13,439 bases of DNA from NCBI GenBank assembly GCA_900551655.1, contig URWM01000016.1, forward strand, positions 1 to 13,439, in the 5' to 3' direction. How positions within the stretch are numbered: position 1 is the stretch's first letter; every line of letters begins with the position of its first letter. This DNA comes from an uncultured Collinsella sp. GTDB lineage: Bacteria > Actinomycetota > Coriobacteriia > Coriobacteriales > Coriobacteriaceae. The position numbers and the translations under genes are program-made. The notes under the pieces were generated by a model, which did not search any database, was not told the DNA's origin, and saw only the letters and a program-made list of their open reading frames with translations. This document shows, in pieces, positions 1-6,407 of this stretch.

Positions 1-1597
1 CGGCGCCCACGGCCGTCGTCGTCATCTCGCACATTTCGATCGCCAGGTAGATAGCGATATGGCGCGCCTTGGCGATATTGGCGTTGCGGCGAGGCCCGAT
101 GAGTTCCTCGTGCGTCACGCCGTATTGCTCCTCGATGACGGACTGGACCGTCTGCACGTTGATCTTCTTGGCCGATGTGTCGAAGTACTGGTTGGCGATG
201 GCGTCAATGTCGTCAAAGGTGAGCTCCCCGCCCTCGCGCTCGCGATCGCCCGCTTCACCGGCGCAACGCTCGCAAAAGCTCTCGAGCTCGCGAATGTTGG
301 TGCCCGAGACCTCGGCCATGTGTTTAAAGTGCGCGTCGGTCAGATGTCCGCCGTCGCCCCCGTAGGCCGCCAGCAGCGAGTCGTTGCCCGCCTCGGGTGC
401 GGCGGCGATCGTGTTTTCGTAATAACGCTGCAAAATCTTGTACTTCATCTCGTAGCTGGGCTCCGCCACCAGACATAGCAGGCCGGCATTAAAGCGACTG
501 GTCAGGCGCTCGTCCATATTAAGGTCCTTGGGAGCGCGGTCGGCGGCGATCACGACCTTCTTGTTGTTACGGATAAATTCGTCCATCAACTGGAAGAAGT
601 AATCCACGCTCGCGCGCTTGCCAATGATGTTCTGGATGTCATCGATGATAAGCACGTCGACGCCGTGGTACGCCTGCATAATGGGGGCGTTGCTCTTCTT
701 TTGGCGGTCGAATTCCGTCATCAAGTCGTCCAGATATGCCTGCGAGTTGGCGTACTTCACCTTGATCTCGGGCGATTTCTCTGCCAGCTCATTTTTGATT
801 GCGAGCAGCAGGTGCGTCTTGCCCAGGCCCGATTTGCCGTAGATGAACAGCGACGTGCAGGTACCGGGCGTGTCTGCAAGCATGGCGAATTTGAGCGCCG
901 ATCGGTAGGCAAGACTGTTCTCCGGTCCGAAGACGAAATTTTCAAACGTGAATTTCGAATTCGCTGCGAGCGGCGCCCCGTCCGCGTTTTTCTCGACTGC
1001 CGCCGGGGCCGCCGCCGAAGGTGCTGCCGGCGCTGCGGACGAACTCGTGCTTTTCGCCGGTGGCCTGCCATTCATTTGGGTCATCATGCGGCGGAAATCG
1101 TCGGCGGACAACGTGTTTTTGATTGCAATGCCCGATTCCTCGCCGGGTGTCGCCTCGTGTGCGACGGGCATATGCGTGGCGGTCAGGATGGGCGAGGGGG
1201 CTGGCTCTACCGTCGGTGCGACCGAAGCGGTCTGCTGCGGTGCCATGGTTTCACGGGAAACATCGTCGCGTCGAGGCTCGGGCACCGGCGTTGCCGCTGC
1301 GGTGGCGGTCGCTACCGGGTGAGTGTCCGGGGCCGTATTTGCCGGGGCACCTTGCGGTGCCACGATATTGAGCGCAATCGGTGCAAAGGCGATCTCTTCT
1401 AGGTACGCTTCGATGGTCGGCTGATGCTTTTTGAGCTGAGCGATGGCAAAGCGTGAAGGTGCCTCAATCGTCAGAGTGTCCTCGGTTAAACTCACGGCGC
1501 GCGATTGTCCCAGCATATTGATGAGGCGTGCATCTTGGCCGTCGCGCTGACAAAAGGCGATGGCATCTCCCAGGATGATGCTTGCTTCCTCGTCCAC
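1..1597 (-). CDS. dnaA: Chromosomal replication initiator protein DnaA (3' end cut by window)
   Basis: DnaA binds DnaA boxes at oriC, oligomerises with ATP and melts the origin. The minus strand is open for 532 codons from GTG at 1597 to the window edge. Domain I is residues 1-80, followed by an Ala/Pro/Thr-rich domain II linker (about 85-205). The AAA+ domain has Walker A GKSGLGKT at 254-261, Walker B VDVLIIDD at 313-320, and the arginine-finger segment ERLTSRF. Domain IV begins (EELIGPRRNANIAKAR) but is cut just before the expected GGRDHTTV-type signature, so roughly 30-40 residues are missing. The GTG start is forced: an in-frame stop lies 5 codons upstream, and a GGGAGAG Shine-Dalgarno sits a few bases before it. 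It follows the GHKL-ATPase gene by 15 nt on the same strand, suggesting one operon. A parS-like sequence lies inside the linker coding region at 1247-1262. Confidence 0.97.
   Translation of the reverse strand, partial: MDEEASIILGDAIAFCQRDGQDARLINMLGQSRAVSLTEDTLTIEAPSRFAIAQLKKHQPTIEAYLEEIAFAPIALNIVAPQGAPANTAPDTHPVATATAAATPVPEPRRDDVSRETMAPQQTASVAPTVEPAPSPILTATHMPVAHEATPGEESGIAIKNTLSADDFRRMMTQMNGRPPAKSTSSSAAPAAPSAAAPAAVEKNADGAPLAANSKFTFENFVFGPENSLAYRSALKFAMLADTPGTCTSLFIYGKSGLGKTHLLLAIKNELAEKSPEIKVKYANSQAYLDDLMTEFDRQKKSNAPIMQAYHGVDVLIIDDIQNIIGKRASVDYFFQLMDEFIRNNKKVVIAADRAPKDLNMDERLTSRFNAGLLCLVAEPSYEMKYKILQRYYENTIAAAPEAGNDSLLAAYGGDGGHLTDAHFKHMAEVSGTNIRELESFCERCAGEAGDREREGGELTFDDIDAIANQYFDTSAKKINVQTVQSVIEEQYGVTHEELIGPRRNANIAKARHIAIYLAIEMCEMTTTAVGA
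1247..1262. promoter_or_regulatory. parS-like site inside dnaA coding sequence
   Basis: The plus-strand sequence GGTTTCACGGGAAACA matches the parS consensus TGTTTCACGTGAAACA at 14 of 16 positions (mismatches at 1 and 10). It lies in the low-complexity linker of dnaA (coding Val-Ser-Arg-Glu-Thr), where sequence constraint is low. Whether ParB binds it is inference; the three perfect sites at 6275-6368 are the clear parS cluster. Confidence 0.5.
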
Positions 1598-1600
1598 TGT

Positions 1601-1607
1601 CTCTCCC
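1601..1607 (-). promoter_or_regulatory. dnaA ribosome binding site
   Basis: On the minus strand GGGAGAG lies just upstream of the GTG at 1595-1597. It falls in the 15-nt gap after the upstream gene's TAA (1613-1615). With that stop in the dnaA frame, it fixes GTG as the start. Confidence 0.75.
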
Positions 1608-1612
1608 GTTCT

Positions 1613-3037
1613 TTAGCTCTGAGCTCGCACGCGAGCGGCGCCGAGTTCGGTCAGATGGTATTTCTGGCCATGCTTGATGACCAAGCCGGCCTGCGCCAAG
1701 TCATTGAGCGTGCGTGACCAAGTGGGGGCCGAGTTTCCAAACGCCCTCGCCAGATCGGTTGCACCGCACGCTTGATTTTGCGCTAGATAGCCCAGCGCGG
1801 CGTTGCCGCGATCGCTTACGAACACGTCCGGTTGTGGCTGCGCATACTGATTTGCTGCATTAGGATACATCATTTGAGCTGCTGGTTGTTGAGAACTCTG
1901 CATCGGCGGCATTTGCTGTTGAAAACTTTGAGGCCACTGTTGGTAAGGCTGCGGAGGCATCTGCTGGGCCCAAGGGTTGTACTGCTGCTGCGGCATCTGC
2001 TGGTACGGCTGCTGATATCCCTGCTGGTACTGCTGCGGGAACTGCTGGCCATACCCCAGTGGCGGCATCTGCTGATATGGATATCCCTGTTGGTACGGCT
2101 GATAGCCCATTTGCTGGCCACCCGGTGCCCCCGTCGCCTGCTGCATTGCTGCTGCATCCTGATCCGCCAGCGGCATGGCCTCTGGCATGTTTGGCGGCAT
2201 CGACATCGATGTCGCCTGGGGCTCTTGTGTAGGAAGCATTCCGGGCTGCTGTATCTGCCCCACGGGGGGCTGCATCTGCTGCGTTGCCATGGGCTGCTGC
2301 GCAAAAGCTCCCGGCAGGGGATATGTGGGCTGCTCCGTCTCGGGCCGCACGGCAGCACCTCGTCCACCGGCGCGCTCGATTTCCTGCACGCGTTTAGGGT
2401 CCAGGCTTACCGTAACCACGGTACCGCTACCCATGTTGTCCTCGATGGATACGGCACCGCCGGCGTTTTCCAAATACTCCTGCACCATGGGAAACCCTGC
2501 TCCGGTTCCACGGATATAGCGCTTCATCTTGCTGTTTGCGCTGGTAACGCCAAAGTCGAAAGCGCGTTCCTTGTCGTCGATGCCGGGTCCTTGATCAGCA
2601 AAGCGGATGGTGTCTCCGCCGTCCAGAATCGAGATGATGGGCTCGGCAAAGTGTGCGTGGATAAAGTTTTCGACAATCTCGCGGATGACCATGAGCGAGA
2701 TATGGCCACCTTGTTCTTTCATGCACTGGTAGACGGTGTTGGTAGTCTCTTCCAAATACGTGCGGACATCTTGCGGATCAATGACGATCACACGCGGTGT
2801 CGACAGCATGTCGTCATAGACGGCGATGCGCGCGGCGTACATGGCTTTTGGCGCCTGCGTGGTCGTCTGCTCGCCTTCCGCACGCTCTTCGCGCACGCCG
2901 GTGATGTGCTCGTTATCGGGTGCCGGGTCTCCGGAATCGACCATGGTGTAAAAGTCGTCAGACATGCCGCTCGCAATCTTCCAAAAGGTTTCGAACAAAT
3001 AGTAGCTCACTGTGCAATGTTTCTCATCTTTCGACAA
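1613..3037 (-). CDS. GHKL-type ATPase with Gln/Pro-rich linker and C-terminal winged helix, upstream of dnaA
   Basis: I do not recognise a named gene. Visible domains (474 residues from the TTG at 3037): residues about 65-215 form a GHKL/HATPase_c fold with an N-box (E120, N124 in REIVENFIHA), a G1 box (DQGPGI, 148-153) and a G2 region (GTGAGFPMV, 177-185). There is no obvious phospho-acceptor histidine or transmembrane segment, so it resembles SpoIIAB/RsbW-like anti-sigma kinases or orphan GHKL ATPases more than a sensor kinase. Residues about 240-404 are a Gln/Pro/Met/Tyr-rich low-complexity linker. Residues 405-474 look like a MarR/ArsR-style winged helix (GYLAQNQACGATDLARAF, then TLNDLAQAGLVIKHG). 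The TTG has no convincing ribosome site; an ATG at 2963-2965 (residue 25) is a credible alternative start and would give about 450 residues. It ends 15 nt before dnaA, so a role in controlling dnaA or initiation is plausible but inferred. Confidence 0.88.
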   Translation of the reverse strand: MSKDEKHCTVSYYLFETFWKIASGMSDDFYTMVDSGDPAPDNEHITGVREERAEGEQTTTQAPKAMYAARIAVYDDMLSTPRVIVIDPQDVRTYLEETTNTVYQCMKEQGGHISLMVIREIVENFIHAHFAEPIISILDGGDTIRFADQGPGIDDKERAFDFGVTSANSKMKRYIRGTGAGFPMVQEYLENAGGAVSIEDNMGSGTVVTVSLDPKRVQEIERAGGRGAAVRPETEQPTYPLPGAFAQQPMATQQMQPPVGQIQQPGMLPTQEPQATSMSMPPNMPEAMPLADQDAAAMQQATGAPGGQQMGYQPYQQGYPYQQMPPLGYGQQFPQQYQQGYQQPYQQMPQQQYNPWAQQMPPQPYQQWPQSFQQQMPPMQSSQQPAAQMMYPNAANQYAQPQPDVFVSDRGNAALGYLAQNQACGATDLARAFGNSAPTWSRTLNDLAQAGLVIKHGQKYHLTELGAARVRAQS

Positions 3038-3046
3038 CTTTTCAAA

Positions 3047-3114
3047 ACCTGTTGAAAACTCTGGAAAACGGGCGAAAAGTTCTCAACATTGCCAACATGA
3101 CCTGTTGAAAACTC
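3047..3114. other. Candidate origin element: DnaA-box-like cluster with 15-bp direct repeat
   Basis: The 15-mer ACCTGTTGAAAACTC occurs twice, at 3047-3061 and 3100-3114. Each copy contains TGTTGAAAA (minus-strand TTTTCAACA, 7/9 to the TTATCCACA DnaA box). Related 9-mers lie between them: TCTGGAAAA at 3060-3068 and TTCTCAACA at 3080-3088, each 7/9. The octamer GAAAAGTT also recurs at 3074-3081 and 3128-3135, and inverted at 3036-3043. The segment lies between the leftward dnaA operon and rightward rpmH, a usual oriC location in Gram-positives. Assignment as oriC or a dnaA autoregulatory site is inference. Confidence 0.5.
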
Positions 3115-3208
3115 GATGAAATATCGTGAAAAGTTGCCATGCACCGCTAAATCGAACTCGGCTTATGGGGGAACCGTGTGAACTGCGCGACCTTTTACCT
3201 TTGATTTC

Positions 3209-3238
3209 TTGACATTTGAACATTGATTTCCCTACAAT
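3209..3238 (+). promoter_or_regulatory. Promoter of the rpmH operon
   Basis: A perfect -35 hexamer TTGACA (3209-3214) is followed after 18 bp by TACAAT (3233-3238), a 5/6 match to the -10 hexamer. Transcription would start near 3245, about 65 nt before rpmH. The surrounding AT-rich stretch (about 3190-3240) could also serve as an unwinding region; that part is speculation. Confidence 0.8.
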
Positions 3239-3264
3239 CTTCAAGCTCACGTGTCTATATCTGC

Positions 3265-3282
3265 GTCCGCGCTCCCGCGGAC
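3265..3282 (+). other. Hairpin in rpmH 5' leader
   Basis: GTCCGCG (3265-3271) and CGCGGAC (3276-3282) form a perfect 7-bp GC-rich stem with a CTCC loop. It lies in the leader between the promoter and the rpmH ribosome site (AGGAGGA at 3297-3303). There is no following T-tract, so it is not a typical terminator. It may stabilise the mRNA or regulate L34 synthesis; function unknown. Confidence 0.5.
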
Positions 3283-3310
3283 ACTCGAAATGCAGCAGGA
3301 GGAACTTAAG

Positions 3311-3445
3311 ATGAAGCGTACGTATCAGCCTAATAAGCGTAAGCGTGCCAAGACCCATGGCTTCCGTGCCCGTATGGCCACTAAGGGTGGTCGTGCCGTG
3401 CTCGCCCGTCGTCGCGCCAAGGGCCGCAAGCGTCTCACTGTCTAG
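3311..3445 (+). CDS. rpmH: 50S ribosomal protein L34
   Basis: L34 is a small, very basic component of the large ribosomal subunit. The 44-residue product has the family's normal length and hallmark start [12 protein letters not shown], followed by the conserved HGFRARM and [16 protein letters not shown] segments. The ATG at 3311 is preceded by a strong AGGAGGA at 3297-3303. The same frame is open back to 3251, but those residues have no family match and the ribosome site fixes the shorter start. It is the first gene of a rightward operon with rnpA, 20 nt upstream of the next gene, and is driven by the 3209-3238 promoter. Confidence 0.97.
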   Translation: MKRTYQPNKRKRAKTHGFRARMATKGGRAVLARRRAKGRKRLTV

Positions 3446-3465
3446 CAGCGATACACACATCTCGC

Positions 3466-3804
3466 ATGAAGACTATTAAGTCTCGGCAAGATTTCGAGCA
3501 TGTGTTCAGTCAGGGGCGTCGTTTCAATCACCCTCTGATTCGAATGACCATATGTGAATCGGTTGGCGAAGGCGACTCCGGAAGGGTCGCCTTCGTTGGT
3601 GCTAAACGACTCGGTTGTGCTGTCGTGCGCAACCGATCTAAGCGTGTGATGCGCGAGGCCGCCCGCAGCTGCGGATTTCCCGTTGCGGGTTATGACATCA
3701 TCTTGTTTGCAACTCCCAAGACGAGGGTTTCCTCGCCGCAGGAGATGGACAAGGCATTGCGTTCGCTTATGAAACGCGCCGGCGTTGCCGGGGAGGAGCG
3801 ATGA
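3466..3804 (+). CDS. rnpA: Ribonuclease P protein component
   Basis: RnpA is the protein cofactor of the RNase P ribozyme, which matures the 5' ends of tRNAs. The 112-residue basic protein has the N-terminal [16 protein letters not shown] segment typical of the family and the RNR signature at residues 55-65 ([11 protein letters not shown]), which contacts the P RNA. Length is normal. It sits directly behind rpmH, the near-universal bacterial arrangement, and its TGA overlaps the yidD start (ATGA at 3801-3804), implying translational coupling. The ribosome site before the ATG at 3466 is weak, consistent with translation following on from rpmH. Confidence 0.96.
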   Translation: MKTIKSRQDFEHVFSQGRRFNHPLIRMTICESVGEGDSGRVAFVGAKRLGCAVVRNRSKRVMREAARSCGFPVAGYDIILFATPKTRVSSPQEMDKALRSLMKRAGVAGEER

Positions 3805-4025
3805 GCAACCACGTTTTGCGACGTGTTGCCATCGCTCCTATTCGCATATATCAACAGGTTATTTCGCCCTTATTGCCTGACGCCTGCATTTATTACCCAA
3901 CGTGCTCGCAATACGCCATCCAGGCGATTGAGAAGCACGGTGTTTTGAGAGGCTGCTGGCTTGCCGTGAGGCGCATCGCTCGCTGCAATCCCCTGCACGT
4001 CGGCGGTTATGACCCTGTGCCTTAG
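3801..4025 (+). CDS. yidD: Membrane protein insertion efficiency factor YidD
   Basis: YidD is a small peripheral membrane protein that assists YidC-dependent membrane insertion. The 74-residue product carries the family core: [13 protein letters not shown], then PTCSQYA (residues 33-39) with conserved cysteines at 29 and 35, and [14 protein letters not shown] at the C-terminus (Cys62). The start overlaps the rnpA stop by 4 nt and yidC follows after 29 nt, the standard order rnpA-yidD-yidC. Confidence 0.95.
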   Translation: MSNHVLRRVAIAPIRIYQQVISPLLPDACIYYPTCSQYAIQAIEKHGVLRGCWLAVRRIARCNPLHVGGYDPVP

Positions 4026-4054
4026 CGGGCACTCGCTATCGGAGGAAAACTTAC

Positions 4055-4825
4055 ATGTGGGATTGGATCGTTAACATCCTTTTCGAGCTGCTCAAGCTCA
4101 TCCAGACCTTTGCGGTCGACTGGGGCCTGTCCATCATCATCCTGGTGGTCATCATCCGTCTGCTGCTGACGCCGCTTATGCTCAAGTCGACCAAGTCGAC
4201 GGCTCGCATGCAGGTGCTGCAGCCTAAGATGCTCGAGATCCAGGAGCGCTATGCCGACGATCCCCAGCGCCAGGCCGAGGAGATGCAGAAGTTCTACAGC
4301 GAGAACAAGTTCAACCCCATGGCTGGCTGTCTGCCGCTGCTGATTCAGATGCCTATCCTGTTCGCCCTGTTTACATTGCTGCGCAACCTGCCGCAGTACT
4401 TTAACGACGGCACGTTCTCGTTCTTCAACATCCTGCCCGACCTGACCACCACGCCGAGCGCTTCCTTTGCCGATGGCTTTATGGTTGCACTGCCTGCGCT
4501 GGTTTGCCTGATCCTGTTTGCCGTCCTGACCCTGATTCCGCAGCTCTATATGTCGCGCAACCAGACCGGCCAGCAGGCTCAGAGCATGCGCATGATGGCC
4601 GTTGTCATGACGGTCATGATGCTTTGGATGGGCTGGAGCCTTCCCGTTGGTGTTCTGCTGTACTACGACGTCTCGTCTGCTTGGCAGGTTATCCAGCAGA
4701 TTTTTGTGACGCAGAAGGTCATCGACAAGGCGAAGGCTGATGAGGAGGAGCGTCTTAAGAGCGCGCCGCTGCAGGTTGAGGTCACTCGTCGAGAGAAGAA
4801 GCCGCGCCCGCACAAGAAGAAGTAG
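4055..4825 (+). CDS. yidC: Membrane protein insertase YidC/Oxa1 family
   Basis: YidC inserts and folds membrane proteins, alone or with the Sec translocon. The 256-residue product is the short Gram-positive form without the large periplasmic domain. About five hydrophobic segments are visible (roughly residues 15-45, 90-110, 145-170, 178-195 and 196-215). The conserved hydrophilic-groove arginine is R35 (VIIRLLLTP), and the cytosolic hairpin (about 47-85) is rich in charged residues. The tail is strongly basic (RREKKPRPHKKK), typical for ribosome contact. The N-terminus lacks the lipoprotein signal and lipobox cysteine common in Firmicute homologues. GGAGGA at 4041-4046 supports the ATG at 4055. 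It belongs to the rpmH-rnpA-yidD-yidC-jag series. Confidence 0.96.
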   Translation: MWDWIVNILFELLKLIQTFAVDWGLSIIILVVIIRLLLTPLMLKSTKSTARMQVLQPKMLEIQERYADDPQRQAEEMQKFYSENKFNPMAGCLPLLIQMPILFALFTLLRNLPQYFNDGTFSFFNILPDLTTTPSASFADGFMVALPALVCLILFAVLTLIPQLYMSRNQTGQQAQSMRMMAVVMTVMMLWMGWSLPVGVLLYYDVSSAWQVIQQIFVTQKVIDKAKADEEERLKSAPLQVEVTRREKKPRPHKKK

Positions 4826-4842
4826 TGGGATATCAATCTTAT

Positions 4843-4855
4843 TTAGGTACCTAAC
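4843..4855. repeat. 13-bp palindromic element, copy 1
   Basis: TTAGGTACCTAA (4843-4854) is a perfect 12-bp palindrome followed by C; the identical 13-mer recurs at 8347-8359. This copy lies between yidC and jag, a few bases before the jag ribosome site (GGAG at 4860-4863), where a bound protein could affect jag expression. The TTAGG arm resembles half-sites of DtxR/MntR-type regulators, but the spacing differs; this is only a hint. Confidence 0.5.
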
Positions 4856-4869
4856 TTTTGGAGTACGTT

Positions 4870-5439
4870 ATGTCTGAAGAGATCATCGAGGATATGCTTG
4901 AGGAGGTTGCCCCGCAGATTGCGGGCGATTATCCCGAGATTGCACAGCGCTACAAGGCCGGTGAAGAGTTGACCGATGAGGAGCTCGACACCATTGCCGA
5001 TGTTGCGATTTCCATCCTGCGTTCCATCCTTTCGCACTTCGATGCCGCCAACTCTCCTATTGATGAGTACGAGGGCGACGAGGGCGAGCTGATTTTGGAT
5101 GTTACGGCTCCTGATCTTGCTGTTCTCATTGGCCGTCATGGTCGTACCCTAGATGCTCTTCAGGTTATGTTCTCTTTGCTGGTGAGTCGCAAGCTTGGCT
5201 TTAGGTATCCGGTTGTGGTTGACGTTGAGGGCTACAAGAGCCGTCGTCAGGACAAAGTTGCCTCTATGGCTCAGTCTGCCGCCGAGCGTGCCATCCGTAC
5301 TCATAAGAGTGTTTCGCTTCCGCCCATGAATGCCTATGAGCGCCGACTGGTTCATATTGCACTTCGCGGCAGTGATGCCGTCGATACCCATTCTGAGGGT
5401 TCTGACCCTGATCGCCATGTGGTGATTGTTGCTCGATAA
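4870..5439 (+). CDS. jag: Jag/KhpB RNA-binding protein (KH and R3H domains)
   Basis: Jag (KhpB/EloR) is an RNA-binding protein usually encoded next to yidC and linked in Gram-positives to cell elongation and RNA regulation. The 189-residue product has an acidic N-terminal region (1-75), a type II KH domain (about 73-125) with the GxxG loop GRHG at 88-91, and an R3H domain (about 130-189) with the R-x3-H element around R158 and H162. The Jag_N domain of Bacillus homologues is not evident, as seen in many actinobacterial forms. The ATG at 4870 has GGAG at 4860-4863. A TTG at 4858 in frame would overlap that ribosome site and is unlikely. A strong terminator follows 20 nt after the stop. Confidence 0.93.
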   Translation: MSEEIIEDMLEEVAPQIAGDYPEIAQRYKAGEELTDEELDTIADVAISILRSILSHFDAANSPIDEYEGDEGELILDVTAPDLAVLIGRHGRTLDALQVMFSLLVSRKLGFRYPVVVDVEGYKSRRQDKVASMAQSAAERAIRTHKSVSLPPMNAYERRLVHIALRGSDAVDTHSEGSDPDRHVVIVAR

Positions 5440-5459
5440 TCTACCCGAGCTTATGCTAA

Positions 5460-5489
5460 GGGGGCGTGGTTTCCACGTCCCCTTTTTTT
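5460..5489 (+). terminator. Rho-independent terminator after jag
   Basis: GGGGGCGTGG (5460-5469) pairs with CCACGTCCCC (5473-5482) as a 10-bp stem with one G-U pair and a TTT loop, followed by seven T residues (5483-5489). It closes the rpmH-to-jag transcription unit and implies that rsmG has its own promoter. Confidence 0.92.
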
Positions 5490-5523
5490 GTCAAAAGTTC
5501 TCGATACACTGATTTTTGTCAGA

Positions 5524-5529
5524 AAGGAG
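5524..5529 (+). promoter_or_regulatory. rsmG ribosome binding site
   Basis: AAGGAG lies 6 nt before the TTG at 5536. It selects this start over the in-frame TTG at 5488, which falls inside the T-tract of the preceding terminator. Confidence 0.75.
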
Positions 5530-5535
5530 CTTCTG

Positions 5536-6273
5536 TTGTTTGTACTTACTGATCAGCAGACTGACGAGATGCTCAGCCGTCTAACTTCCTATTGCAAAGA
5601 GTATTCCTTGAGCGTAACTGATGCTGAGCTGAGGAAATGTATCCAGCATTTGGATTTGGTTCTGGAAACAAATAAGACAACCAATCTCACTCGTATTCTT
5701 AACGTTGAAGATGCTGCGGTACTTCATATCCTCGACTCACTTGTTTTGCTTCCTTATGTCAATAAGGCTCCTGATGGAGCTTTGCTCGATATGGGAACAG
5801 GCGCAGGCTTCCCTGGTATTCCATTAACGATAACCACGCATCGTAAAGCTACTTATATTGACTCTGTTGGCAAGAAGGTTGATGCCGTCAATTCTTTTGT
5901 TCATGCTCTTGGTTTGAAAAATTGTCATGCAGTTCATGATCGCCTTGAAGAATATGCTCGAAGCCATAAGAAGCAGTTCTCTGTTGTAACCGCCCGCGCA
6001 CTGGCCCCTCTACCGATCCTAGTTGAGTATGCGGCTCCGTATCTCAAGGATGGAGGGTTATTTGTTATCACCAAGGGCAATCCATCTGATGAGGAGCTTG
6101 CTTCCGGTATGTCGGCAGCAAAGATCTGTGGCTTCACTTTGCTTTTGAATGACGCAATCGATTTGCCTGAGGGCTTGGGTCATAGGGAGTTCCTTGTTCT
6201 TAAGAAGAGTCATCCAGCTTCCGTTTCATTGCCTCGTGCAAATGGCATGGCAAAGAAGAATCCGCTTGCCTAG
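5536..6273 (+). CDS. rsmG: 16S rRNA (guanine(527)-N7)-methyltransferase RsmG
   Basis: RsmG (GidB) uses S-adenosylmethionine to methylate G527 N7 in the 530 loop of 16S rRNA; its loss is associated with low-level streptomycin resistance in other bacteria. The 245-residue product has the family elements in order: NLTRI near residue 50, HILDSL near 64-69, the SAM-binding loop LLDMGTGAGFPGIPL (83-97), and VTARALAPL in the C-terminal half. TTG at 5536 is preferred because AAGGAG precedes it. A further 16 codons upstream are open but run into the terminator. A GATACACT sequence at 5503-5510 may hold a -10 element. The parS cluster begins 1 nt after the stop. Confidence 0.95.
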   Translation: MFVLTDQQTDEMLSRLTSYCKEYSLSVTDAELRKCIQHLDLVLETNKTTNLTRILNVEDAAVLHILDSLVLLPYVNKAPDGALLDMGTGAGFPGIPLTITTHRKATYIDSVGKKVDAVNSFVHALGLKNCHAVHDRLEEYARSHKKQFSVVTARALAPLPILVEYAAPYLKDGGLFVITKGNPSDEELASGMSAAKICGFTLLLNDAIDLPEGLGHREFLVLKKSHPASVSLPRANGMAKKNPLA

Positions 6274-6274
6274 A

Positions 6275-6290
6275 TGTTTCACGTGAAACA
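6275..6290. promoter_or_regulatory. parS: parS site 1
   Basis: TGTTTCACGTGAAACA is the perfect 16-bp chromosomal parS palindrome, the nucleation site for ParB. It starts one base after the rsmG stop codon and is the first of three identical sites with a 39-bp repeat distance. Flanking A and T extend the palindrome to 18 bp. Confidence 0.97.
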
Positions 6291-6313
6291 TAATGGATAC
6301 TAACAACTTGCAG

Positions 6314-6329
6314 TGTTTCACGTGAAACA
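6314..6329. promoter_or_regulatory. parS: parS site 2
   Basis: A second perfect TGTTTCACGTGAAACA, exactly 39 bp from site 1 measured start to start. The sequence between sites is unrelated, so only the ParB site itself is repeated. Confidence 0.97.
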
Positions 6330-6352
6330 TGGCGGTTGATATCGAATCGGAA

Positions 6353-6368
6353 TGTTTCACGTGAAACA
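6353..6368. promoter_or_regulatory. parS: parS site 3
   Basis: A third perfect TGTTTCACGTGAAACA, again exactly 39 bp after site 2. It ends 39 bp before the parA GTG, close to where the parA promoter should lie, so ParB loading could also affect parAB transcription (inference). Confidence 0.97.
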
Positions 6369-6407
6369 TCCTCCGTTTGACAGCTTTAATACACACCAGG
6401 AGGGACC

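Noticed and set aside
665..1402. Plus-strand frame opposite dnaA
   Set aside because: Antisense to the DnaA AAA+ domain and linker; no homology-like features.
1826..2320. CTG/CAG-rich stretch as a DNA tandem repeat or mobile element
   Set aside because: The repetition follows Gln codons in frame within an intact gene, units are irregular and no terminal repeats are seen.
2656..2664. Isolated 8/9 DnaA box (minus-strand TTATCCACG) inside the GHKL gene
   Set aside because: It is single, in conserved coding sequence and not clustered; a chance match is likely.
1832..3055. Long plus-strand frame opposite the GHKL gene
   Set aside because: Its Leu/Arg/His-rich translation is the complement of Gln/Pro-rich codons; the minus strand carries recognisable ATPase boxes.
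4022..4813. Long open frame on the minus strand opposite yidC
   Set aside because: It is antisense to a complete, motif-bearing yidC, has no ribosome site and its Gln/His/Arg-rich translation resembles no family; it is a shadow frame.
5488..5535. N-terminal extension of rsmG from the TTG at 5488
   Set aside because: The codon lies in the T-tract of the jag terminator with no ribosome site; AAGGAG at 5524-5529 points to the TTG at 5536.
6376..6381. TTGACA upstream of parA as a -35 element
   Set aside because: A -10 at 16-18 bp spacing would fall on the parA ribosome site and start codon, so it cannot drive a normal leadered transcript.
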